In this document: positions 42,490-48,025 of the stretch, piece by piece
Numbering within the stretch: position 1 is the stretch's first letter
Layout of the letters: every line of letters starts with the position of its first letter
DNA from: Pseudoduganella umbonata
GTDB lineage: Bacteria > Pseudomonadota > Gammaproteobacteria > Burkholderiales > Burkholderiaceae_D
NCBI RefSeq assembly: GCF_014192225.1
Contig: NZ_JACHXS010000020.1
Location: 1-48,025, forward strand
DNA length: 48,025 nucleotides
Direction of reading: 5' to 3'
Notes under the pieces: model-generated
Database searches by the model: none
What the model was told of the DNA's origin: nothing
Seen by the model: only the letters and a program-made list of their open reading frames with translations
Made by a program: the position numbers and the translations under genes

Positions 42490-43478
42490 TGCGGCCAGCG
42501 TTCCTGGCAGGCATCCTGCTGGCGGCCAGCGCGGCGGCCAGCGCGGCGGCCAGCGCGGCGGCCAGCGCGGCGGCCAGCGCGGCGGCCAGCGCGGCACCGG
42601 CCGCCTGTCCCTTGCCGGATGCCGAGCTTCCGTCCATCTTCGACGGCCACGAAGGCTGCAACCCGCTTGGCAAGTATTACGGTGCGCTGCAAGCTGCCAG
42701 GCCTGACTGGCAGGCGGTGCATCGCTGCGCGGTCAAGGACCGCAACGATGCCGTGCTGATGATGCTGTACGCGAACGGCTACGGCGTGCCGCGCGACGTC
42801 GACCGCGCGATCGGCCACGCCTGCCGGGTCGACAGCGCGCCCGCGGAACTGGAAGGCCGGCTCGAGCATCTGCAGCGGATGAAGGGCGGCCAGGAAAGGA
42901 AACGCTTCGACCTGTGCGACGACATCACCAGCGGCATGATGATGGGCTTTTGCGCAAACATCGCCGAGGATGCCGCCGGCGCGCGGCGCAACGAGGCGCT
43001 GGCAAGGCTGGGCGCAGCATTCCCGGCTGCACAGCAGGCCCGCTACGCGGCGCTGCGCAAGGCCACCGATGCGTTCGCGCAAAGCGTGGGCGGGAACGAG
43101 ACGGATCTTTCCGGTACCGCGCGCGGCGCAATGTCGATCGGTGCCACGGCCGCCGTGCAGGATGAGCTGCTGGCCGACCTGCGCGCGGCGGAGCAGGGCA
43201 AGCTACCCCCGGGTACCGGCGCGGGCTTCGCCGCTGCCGACAAGGCCCTCAACGATGCTTATCGCAAGGTAATGGCACTGCCCGCCGACAGCGAAGGCAG
43301 GGTGGCCCACACCACGGTGACGAAGGCGGATATCCGTACCACGCAACGGGCCTGGATCACCTACCGCGATGCCTGGAGCGCATTCGCCCAGGCCCGCTAT
43401 CCGGGAGTGCCGGCCGATGCCTGGAAGACCCGCCTGACCGAACGCCGCACGGCGCAGCTGCGCACCTGGCTGCAGTAG
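42489..43478 (+). CDS. Exported LprI-like (DUF1311) protein with repetitive signal peptide
   Basis: A 329-aa protein whose signal region is a run of (ASAA) units coded by a 12-bp tandem repeat at 42522-42593, ending AAPAACPLPD. The first half of the mature protein is Sel1-like or otherwise helical with several Cys (CNPLGKYYG, HRCAVKDRND, HACRVDS, FDLCDDI, GFCANI). The C-terminal part (from about 240) is a lysozyme-inhibitor LprI/DUF1311 domain: AADKALNDAYRKVMA and the signature IRTTQRAWITYRDAWSAF. It may inhibit lysozyme or have another envelope role. It overlaps PhzF by one base. Confidence 0.85.
   Translation: MRPAFLAGILLAASAAASAAASAAASAAASAAASAAPAACPLPDAELPSIFDGHEGCNPLGKYYGALQAARPDWQAVHRCAVKDRNDAVLMMLYANGYGVPRDVDRAIGHACRVDSAPAELEGRLEHLQRMKGGQERKRFDLCDDITSGMMMGFCANIAEDAAGARRNEALARLGAAFPAAQQARYAALRKATDAFAQSVGGNETDLSGTARGAMSIGATAAVQDELLADLRAAEQGKLPPGTGAGFAAADKALNDAYRKVMALPADSEGRVAHTTVTKADIRTTQRAWITYRDAWSAFAQARYPGVPADAWKTRLTERRTAQLRTWLQ
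42522..42593. repeat. 12-bp tandem repeat in a signal-peptide coding region
   Basis: Six perfect copies of GCGGCCAGCGCG, each coding four residues (Ala-Ala-Ser-Ala in register). Copy-number change alters the signal-peptide length by four residues and never shifts the frame. Confidence 0.95.
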
Positions 43479-43494
43479 GACGGACGACGGCGTA

Positions 43495-43824
43495 TCAGTG
43501 CGCCGTCGCCTTGGAAAACAGCTGCATGACCAGCACGCCGGCCACGATCAGGCCGATGCCGACCAGCGCCGGCAGGTCGAGCCGCTGGCGGAACATGAAG
43601 TAGCCCACCAGCGTGATCAGCACGATGCCGGCGCCGGACCAGATTGCGTAGACCACGCCCATCGGGATCGTGCGCAGCGTCAGCGACAGCATGTAGAACG
43701 CGATCCCGTAACCGATGACCACCAGCGTCGCCGGAACCGGCCGCGTAAAACCTTCGGACGCCTTCAGCGCGGAGGTGGCGATCACTTCGGCCACGATGGC
43801 GATTGCCAGGTACAGCCAGTTCAT
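43495..43824 (-). CDS. Small multidrug resistance (SMR) transporter
   Basis: A 109-aa EmrE/SugE-type protein with four hydrophobic helices. The essential carboxylate E13 lies in MNWLYLAIAIVAEVIATSAL. The signatures YGIAFYMLSLTLRTIPMGVVYAIWSG and IVLITLVGYFMFRQRLDLPALVGIGLI are close to EmrE/QacE, with SLTLRTIPMGVAYAIW-like wording typical of quaternary-cation exporters. It works as an antiparallel dimer using protons. AAGGAG lies 5 bases before the ATG. It converges on the LprI-like gene and is divergent from the gene at 43964. Confidence 0.95.
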   Translation of the reverse strand: MNWLYLAIAIVAEVIATSALKASEGFTRPVPATLVVIGYGIAFYMLSLTLRTIPMGVVYAIWSGAGIVLITLVGYFMFRQRLDLPALVGIGLIVAGVLVMQLFSKATAH

Positions 43825-43963
43825 GGGGGCTCCTTGTTTGCGAAAGCGGCACTGTACACCCTGTTCCGCTACCTTGCCGCAACATGCATCGTGTATGTCA
43901 TCATCGCGCGCATCCGTATGCCACCGCATGCCTCCGATCGATCACATTCAGAAAGGAAATCCG

Positions 43964-45094
43964 ATGTCATCCCGCGTGCTTGCTTCCTTCCTCGTGCTGG
44001 CCCTGGCCGGCACTGCCGCACCTGCCATTGCGCAGAGCTTTCCGTTCTTGAAAGGCGTCAGCCTGGAAAAGGTGGCGGACTTCGATCACCAGGTCACCGG
44101 CGTGACCGTGGCGGAGGACGGCCGCACCTTCGTCAACTTCCCGCGCTGGACGGAGGATTCGCCGGTGTCGGTGGCCGAGGTGAAGGACGGTGCCGTGGTG
44201 CCGTTCCCGAACGAGCAGTGGAATGCCTGGCGCAATGCCCGCAAGGATGAGCTGTCGCCCGGCGAGCACTGGGTATGCGTGCAAAGCGTGGTGGCCGACA
44301 AGCAGGGCAATGTGTGGGTGCTGGATCCTGCCGCGCCGGCGCAGGGGCCGATCGTGCCGGGCGGGCCGAAGCTGGTGCGGGTCAGCCTGGCGTCGAACGC
44401 GGTGCTGCAGAACATCCGTTTCGACGAGAGCGTGGCCACGCAGGGCTCGTACCTGAACGACGTGCGCTTCTCGCCGGATGGAAAATGGGCCTACATTACC
44501 GATTCCGGCGTGCGCGGCGCGATCGTGCTGGTGGACCTGGGCACGGGCGAGGCCAGGCGTCTGCTGGACGGCGATCCGTCCACGCAGCCGAAGAAGGGGC
44601 TGGTCGTGACGGCGGACGGCAAGCCGCTGCGCCGGCCCGATGGCAAGGGCATCGAGTTCGCCGCCGACGGCATTGCCCTGTCGCCCGATGGCCAGTACCT
44701 TTACTGGCAGGCGATCAAGGGCGACACGCTGTACCGCATCGCCACCCGCGTGCTGGCCGAGGAAGGCTGGCGTGGTGACGATATCGGCGGCAAGGTGGAA
44801 ACCGTGGGCCGCAACGGCGTGGCGGACGGCTTGCTGATCGACCGCGGCGGCAGGCATATGTACATCACCTCGCCGGAGGACGATTCGGTCAAGGTGCGCA
44901 GCCTGCTGGCTCCCGGTACCGAACCGCGCGTGCTGATCCGCGACCCGCGGCTGCGCTGGCCGGATACGTTCAGCCAGGGACCGGACGGCACCGTGTATGT
45001 GACGACGTCGCGCATCCAGGATTCCGCGTTCTTCAAGCCCGGCGCGCCGATCGCGTTGCCGACCTCGCTGTGGCGGCTGAAGAGCGGCCGGTAA
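43964..45094 (+). CDS. Exported Yellow/major-royal-jelly-like beta-propeller protein
   Basis: A 376-aa protein with a signal peptide (MSSRVLASFLVLALAGTAAPAIA). Propeller strands typical of the MRJP/Yellow family are visible: VTGVTVAEDGRTFVNFPRW, VWVLDPAAPAQGP, SYLNDVRFSPDGKWAYITDS, ADGIALSPDGQYLYWQAIKG and LRWPDTFSQGPDGTVYVTTS. Bacterial members are often annotated as L-dopachrome tautomerase-related, without direct proof. It is divergent from the SMR gene, and AAAGGAAAT precedes the ATG. A terminator follows after 32 bp. Confidence 0.88.
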   Translation: MSSRVLASFLVLALAGTAAPAIAQSFPFLKGVSLEKVADFDHQVTGVTVAEDGRTFVNFPRWTEDSPVSVAEVKDGAVVPFPNEQWNAWRNARKDELSPGEHWVCVQSVVADKQGNVWVLDPAAPAQGPIVPGGPKLVRVSLASNAVLQNIRFDESVATQGSYLNDVRFSPDGKWAYITDSGVRGAIVLVDLGTGEARRLLDGDPSTQPKKGLVVTADGKPLRRPDGKGIEFAADGIALSPDGQYLYWQAIKGDTLYRIATRVLAEEGWRGDDIGGKVETVGRNGVADGLLIDRGGRHMYITSPEDDSVKVRSLLAPGTEPRVLIRDPRLRWPDTFSQGPDGTVYVTTSRIQDSAFFKPGAPIALPTSLWRLKSGR

Positions 45095-45126
45095 GAGGCC
45101 TTCACGGCGCCGCGCCGCCGCGACAA

Positions 45127-45158
45127 TAAAAAAGCCAACCGATGCGGTTGGCTTTTTT
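45127..45158. terminator. Bidirectional terminator
   Basis: AAAAAAGCCAACC-GATGC-GGTTGGCTTTTTT. A T-run follows the stem on both strands, serving the plus-strand propeller gene and the convergent PEP-CTERM gene. Confidence 0.92.
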
Positions 45159-45194
45159 GTCGTGTACGGCGCCGTGCCTTGGGCCTGGTGTGGC

Positions 45195-45917
45195 TCATGA
45201 ACGCCCGGCGCGGCGCAGCCGCCAGCCCAGGCCGGCAAGACCCAGCGTGAGCAGTGCTACCTGCGATGGTTCCGGTACCGGGCTGACGCCGGCATAGGCG
45301 CCGGCTGCGTAGCCGAGCTCGCCTTCGAGCGCCGCGTTGGCGCTCGAGAACGTCACGGACAGCAGGCCTTGCTGGGTGTCGCCGAGGTAGCTGACCACGA
45401 AGTCTTCGGTCTGCGTCGGATCGCCCGTGACTGGATCGTACGTGATGCCGAACAGCGTGCTGTAACTCGTTCCCCCGTATTGCCCGCTGCTGCCGACGCC
45501 GCCCATGGCGCTGCCGTCCGCATACAGCACCACTTGCGTATTCGCCGTCAGCGCAAACGAATGGCCGATGGCGATGGTGCTGAAGAGCTCACCCTCGGTG
45601 CCGCTGAATTGTGCCGACACATCGGCCGTGCCGTTCGCCAGCGTGCCCGTCGAGCTGCCGGCGCCGACCGTGGCCGTCACGGTGCCGTCTTCCGTCAGGA
45701 AATCGAAGGGGTCTGGCATGCCGCTGCCGTTGTAGTAGCCGGCACTCAGCACTTTGCCGCCTTCGTCCAGCGTCAGTGCGGCGGTGATCCCGTCGTTCAG
45801 GTCGAGATCGATCACCTCGAAACGGAAATTGCTGATCTGCGCGCTGGAGGTGACATCGGCCAGGGCGGTCAGCGGCAGGGACAGCGCGAGTGCGGCGGCG
45901 ATAACGGACAGTTTCAC
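45195..45917 (-). CDS. PEP-CTERM sorting-domain protein
   Basis: A 240-aa exported protein: signal peptide (MKLSVIAAALALSLPLTALA), a Gly/Ser/Thr-rich beta-type body with no cysteine, and a C-terminal PEP-CTERM signal (214-240): VPEPSQV, a hydrophobic helix (ALLTLGLAGLGW) and a basic tail RLRRAGRS. The signal is cut and handled by an exosortase (EpsH/XrtA) usually encoded in an exopolysaccharide locus, none of which lies in the window. The body is low in charge and resembles surface or biofilm-matrix proteins of this class. Specific role unknown. Confidence 0.92.
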   Translation of the reverse strand: MKLSVIAAALALSLPLTALADVTSSAQISNFRFEVIDLDLNDGITAALTLDEGGKVLSAGYYNGSGMPDPFDFLTEDGTVTATVGAGSSTGTLANGTADVSAQFSGTEGELFSTIAIGHSFALTANTQVVLYADGSAMGGVGSSGQYGGTSYSTLFGITYDPVTGDPTQTEDFVVSYLGDTQQGLLSVTFSSANAALEGELGYAAGAYAGVSPVPEPSQVALLTLGLAGLGWRLRRAGRS

Positions 45918-46171
45918 GATAGCTCCGGAAATGTTGAGGAAAGGTCATCATCTTAGCCGGGCGGTGATTTTACTTTTAAGTTATTTATAAGTTGATTTGT
46001 CGGAAAAATGCATCTTCGCCGGCTCGCGGGCGGTCGCTTCCGTGCTGTGCCAGGGCTGGGGCGTCGGCCAAAGTCTTTTGATGCGCCACGGATGGGCTAA
46101 CTCGGCTATCCTCCCGTCCTTTATCAAATCGTCACGGTTGTTCGGACCGGCGAGCTGTGTAAGGGAAGTGG

Positions 46172-47380
46172 ATGCAAGGGAAGTGGATGAAGTTGGCAGA
46201 CAAGCCGGCCGGCGCGCCGGCAAGCAGGGGGAATGATGCGTTGCCTGGTGCTGGTGGGACAGGGAAGCCCGGGGCAGCGCCGGAATTTGCACTGATCAAT
46301 TTGCTGAAGGCCGTGGCCGCGCAATTGATCGTGCTGCATCACCTGGCGTTCTATGGCCCGATGGCCGATCACGCGCGCCCCCTGTTGCCCGAGGTGATGG
46401 ACTGGCTGGGCGATACGGCACGCATCGCCGTGCAGGTATTCCTCGTGATCGGCGGCTTCCTTGCCGCGAAGTCGCTGAGCCCGGACGGGCAGGGCGGGCT
46501 GGTCGATCCGCGCGCGGCCTTGTGGCGGCGCTATGTGAAGCTGGCGCCGCCATTCCTGGCCGCCACGCTGCTGGCGGCCGTCGCTACCGCATGGGCCGCG
46601 GCCTGGATGGTGCATGACTCGATCTCCGCGCCCGCCACGTTCGCGCAGTTGTGCGCCCATGCGGTATTGCTGCACGGGGTGCTGGAGTATGAGTCGCTGT
46701 CGGCGGGCGCGTGGTATGTCGCGATCGATTTCCAGCTGTACGCGGCGCTGGTCCTGATGCTGTGGCTGGCGGGCCGGGTGGCGGACCGGCGACCGCTGCC
46801 GTGGCTGGTGCCGTGCGCTGTTGCGGCAGGCATCGCGGTGTCGCTGTTCTACTTCAATCTCGATGCCGGCTGGGACGACTGGGCCCCTTATTTCTTCGGC
46901 AGCTATGGCCTGGGGGCGATGGCCTGGTGGGCCGGCGACCGCCGGCGCAGTGGCCGCGCCGTGGCCCTGCTGGTGGCACTTGCCGTGCTGCCGGTGCTTG
47001 CCGCGCTGGTGCTTGAATTCCGCGGCCGGATCGCACTGGCGCTGGCGGTTGCCTGCGTGCTGTTCCTGTTCGGACGCGTGCGGACGCTGCCGAGCGGCCT
47101 GGCGACGTCGGCTGTAAGCGGGCTGGGGCGCATTTCGTATGCGATCTTCCTCGTGCATTTCCCTGTGTGCCTGGTCGTCAACGCGGCGTTCACGCGTTTC
47201 GTGCCGGCCGAGCCGCTCTGGCAGCTGGCCGGTGTGCTGTGCGCATGGGCCGCGAGCCTCGCGGTGGGCGCCATGTTCTACCGGTGGGTGGAAGTGCCGC
47301 TGGGCCGCATGGTGCGTGCCGCGACGACGCGGATCGCCGCGCCCGTGTGGACGGGAGAAAAAGTCACGCTGCGGTCGTGA
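46172..47380 (+). CDS. Membrane acyltransferase (acyltransferase-3 family)
   Basis: A 402-aa integral membrane protein with about ten hydrophobic helices. After a Gly/Pro/Ala-rich N-terminus, the acyltransferase-3 opening appears: INLLKAVAAQLIVLHHLAFYG, with the conserved histidines and, further on, ALWRRYVKLAPPFLAATLL and SAGAWYVAIDFQLYAAL. The last part has ISYAIFLVHFPVCLVVNA and a VEVPLGR ending, both typical of the family (O-acetylation of surface sugars). Two start codons (46172 and 46187) each carry the same AAGGGAAGTGG ribosome binding site because of a 15-bp duplication; both give a valid protein. No T-run terminator follows on this strand. Confidence 0.92.
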   Translation: MQGKWMKLADKPAGAPASRGNDALPGAGGTGKPGAAPEFALINLLKAVAAQLIVLHHLAFYGPMADHARPLLPEVMDWLGDTARIAVQVFLVIGGFLAAKSLSPDGQGGLVDPRAALWRRYVKLAPPFLAATLLAAVATAWAAAWMVHDSISAPATFAQLCAHAVLLHGVLEYESLSAGAWYVAIDFQLYAALVLMLWLAGRVADRRPLPWLVPCAVAAGIAVSLFYFNLDAGWDDWAPYFFGSYGLGAMAWWAGDRRRSGRAVALLVALAVLPVLAALVLEFRGRIALALAVACVLFLFGRVRTLPSGLATSAVSGLGRISYAIFLVHFPVCLVVNAAFTRFVPAEPLWQLAGVLCAWAASLAVGAMFYRWVEVPLGRMVRAATTRIAAPVWTGEKVTLRS

Positions 47381-47394
47381 CGAATGGGCGGTGT

Positions 47395-47453
47395 AAAAAG
47401 GCGCTGCCCGCGTCGGACAGCGCCAAAAAAAAGGCCAACTGCGCAGGTTGGCC
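47395..47453 (-). terminator. Two consecutive minus-strand terminators with no clear gene
   Basis: Hairpin 47433-47453 (GGCCAAC/GTTGGCC) is followed on the minus strand by eight Ts (47432-47425). Hairpin 47400-47424 (GGCGCTG/CAGCGCC) is followed by TTTTT (47399-47395). Both are oriented for a transcript coming from the right. Confidence 0.75.
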
Positions 47454-47492
47454 AAAGTAGGGAGGGTAGTGCTGTGCTGCTCAGGGCTTACT

Positions 47493-47660
47493 TCAATTTG
47501 CGCAGTTGCGGATGCCCGTTCGTGCTTGCGCGGTGAAACGCTCCGATGCGCAAGCCGGTAAATGGGGCGATGTCATGAATCGATCCGACAACATTGAATG
47601 ACCGCCATCGTAGCTGAGCTCGGTATCTATTTTTGAGGGATTGTTAAGCGAAATTGTCAT
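47493..47660 (-). CDS. Possible 55-codon ORF or untranslated RNA upstream of the orphan terminators
   Basis: An ATG-started frame of 55 codons (MTISLNNPSK...RTGIRNCAN) on the minus strand between the tRNA-Lys terminator and the orphan terminators. There is no convincing ribosome binding site, and the composition is not clearly protein-like. A possible promoter (TTGGCT at 47689-47684, 16 bases, TACATT at 47667-47662) would start transcription near or inside the ORF. The stretch could equally be a small RNA. Listed because something on this strand appears to be terminated. Confidence 0.25.
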   Translation of the reverse strand: MTISLNNPSKIDTELSYDGGHSMLSDRFMTSPHLPACASERFTAQARTGIRNCAN

Positions 47661-47741
47661 GAATGTATGACAGCGCTCAGTACAGCCAATTGCACGACAT
47701 GTTCACGCAGGGCTGTATTCGCATGCGCGCTGAAAACAAAA

Positions 47742-47765
47742 AAGCCAACCGCGAACGGTTGGCTT
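47742..47765 (-). terminator. tRNA-Lys terminator
   Basis: On the minus strand AAGCCAACCGTTCGCGGTTGGCTT, a perfect 10-bp stem with a 4-base loop, is followed by TTTTTTGTTTT. It lies 14 bases past the tRNA 3' end. Confidence 0.9.
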
Positions 47766-47779
47766 CTCTGATCTATTCG

Positions 47780-47855
47780 TGGTAGGCCGTGCGGGATTCG
47801 AACCTGCGACCAACGGATTAAAAGTCCGCTGCTCTACCAGCTGAGCTAACGACCC
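47780..47855 (-). tRNA. tRNA-Lys (anticodon UUU)
   Basis: A 76-nt cloverleaf including encoded CCA. Acceptor GGGTCGT pairs with ACGGCCT (with G-U at the end pair and one internal U-G). The D arm is AGCTCAGCTGGTAGAGC. The anticodon arm is CGGACTTTTAATCCG with anticodon TTT, and the T arm is GCAGGTTCGAATCCTGC. The discriminator is A. A good promoter lies directly upstream and a terminator directly downstream, so it is transcribed alone. Confidence 0.98.
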
Positions 47856-47867
47856 GAAAGAGGCCGT

Positions 47868-47896
47868 ATTATATACGCGTCATTGCGCTCTGCCAA
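47868..47896 (-). promoter_or_regulatory. tRNA-Lys promoter
   Basis: On the minus strand TTGGCA (47896-47891), a 17-base spacer, TATAAT (47873-47868). Transcription should start about 6-8 bases upstream of the mature tRNA 5' end. Confidence 0.85.
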
Positions 47897-48001
47897 GTGC
47901 TGCGCTTTTAAAAGGCGCTGTTCGCTTTAACTGAGGGAACTTCTCCCCGGAACTGCTGTCTGATCTCCTGTTGAGATACTTCATGTATATCAGGAGGCCG
48001 T

Positions 48002-48025
48002 ATGGGTGCAGCAGAGCTCGGCGCC
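48002..48025 (+). CDS. Start of an unidentified gene cut by the window edge
   Basis: ATG at 48002 follows CAGGAGG at a spacing of 6 bases, an excellent ribosome binding site. Eight codons are visible (MGAAELGA). A partial inverted repeat (CTCCTG at 47970-47975, CAGGAG at 47991-47996) overlaps the ribosome binding site and could mask it. The product cannot be identified. Confidence 0.5.

Overview
The window reads as chromosomal DNA of a GC-rich betaproteobacterium, most likely an Oxalobacteraceae member (Massilia, Duganella or Janthinobacterium type). The signs are a CIRCE-controlled groESL operon, a zapA-6S RNA-EVE-lgt block, a pyruvate dehydrogenase operon whose E3 subunit carries its own lipoyl domain, a PEP-CTERM protein, and several families of intergenic palindromes. 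Taxonomy is inferred from gene content and synteny only.

Layout. 1-932: right part of an IS1595-family insertion sequence, ending just past the groEL terminator. 939-3075: groES-groEL on the minus strand behind a promoter that fits both sigma70 and sigma32 and overlaps a CIRCE operator. 3329-5946: a 44-aa membrane peptide, a ZapB-like coiled coil, zapA, 6S RNA, an EVE-domain protein and lgt. 5947-9783: LysR regulator divergent from ilvD, a 69-bp triple tandem repeat overlapping the end of a Trp-rich membrane protein gene, and a small cytochrome c. 9857-13427: two tandem, separately terminated amino-acid-type binding proteins without permease genes, then an Ala/Pro-rich protein and holC. 13515-16486: prlC and folD. 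16789-23160: aceE-aceF-lpdA, followed by a 113-bp tandem duplication of stop codon, terminator and palindrome.

23423-29896 is an accessory stretch: GlxA-type regulator, DUF1272 protein, GST, a phytase/esterase-like pseudogene scrap, a secreted protein, a 14-bp tandem array, and an MFS transporter plus GH1 beta-glucosidase pair preceded by a LacI-type operator. 30017-35155 is a TetR-controlled EmrA-EmrB-OprM/NodT efflux operon with an almost textbook operator-promoter arrangement. 35159-38451 holds two LysR genes, each divergent from an oxidoreductase gene. 38704-47380 is mostly exported or membrane proteins: an HExxH protein, a BON protein, an alpha/beta hydrolase, PhzF, an LprI-like protein, an SMR pump, a Yellow/royal-jelly-like protein, a PEP-CTERM protein and an acyltransferase. 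The end holds two orphan minus-strand terminators, tRNA-Lys(UUU) and the first codons of another gene.

The most unusual signal is structural. Three different intergenic palindromes (8866-8904, 13463-13493, 23351-23381) are built on 13-bp odd-length self-complementary cores and sit just outside gene 3' ends. Two of them lie inside tandem duplications that have also copied the adjacent gene end or terminator. A 14-bp array at 26616-26745 also appears to have grown from a gene's 3' end.

Stretches without a confident gene: 16487-16788 (upstream of the aceE promoter; no gene seen, GC-rich hairpins only) and 47381-47779 (two minus-strand terminators, a doubtful 55-codon ORF and the tRNA terminator). 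No rRNA, CRISPR array or prophage was seen.
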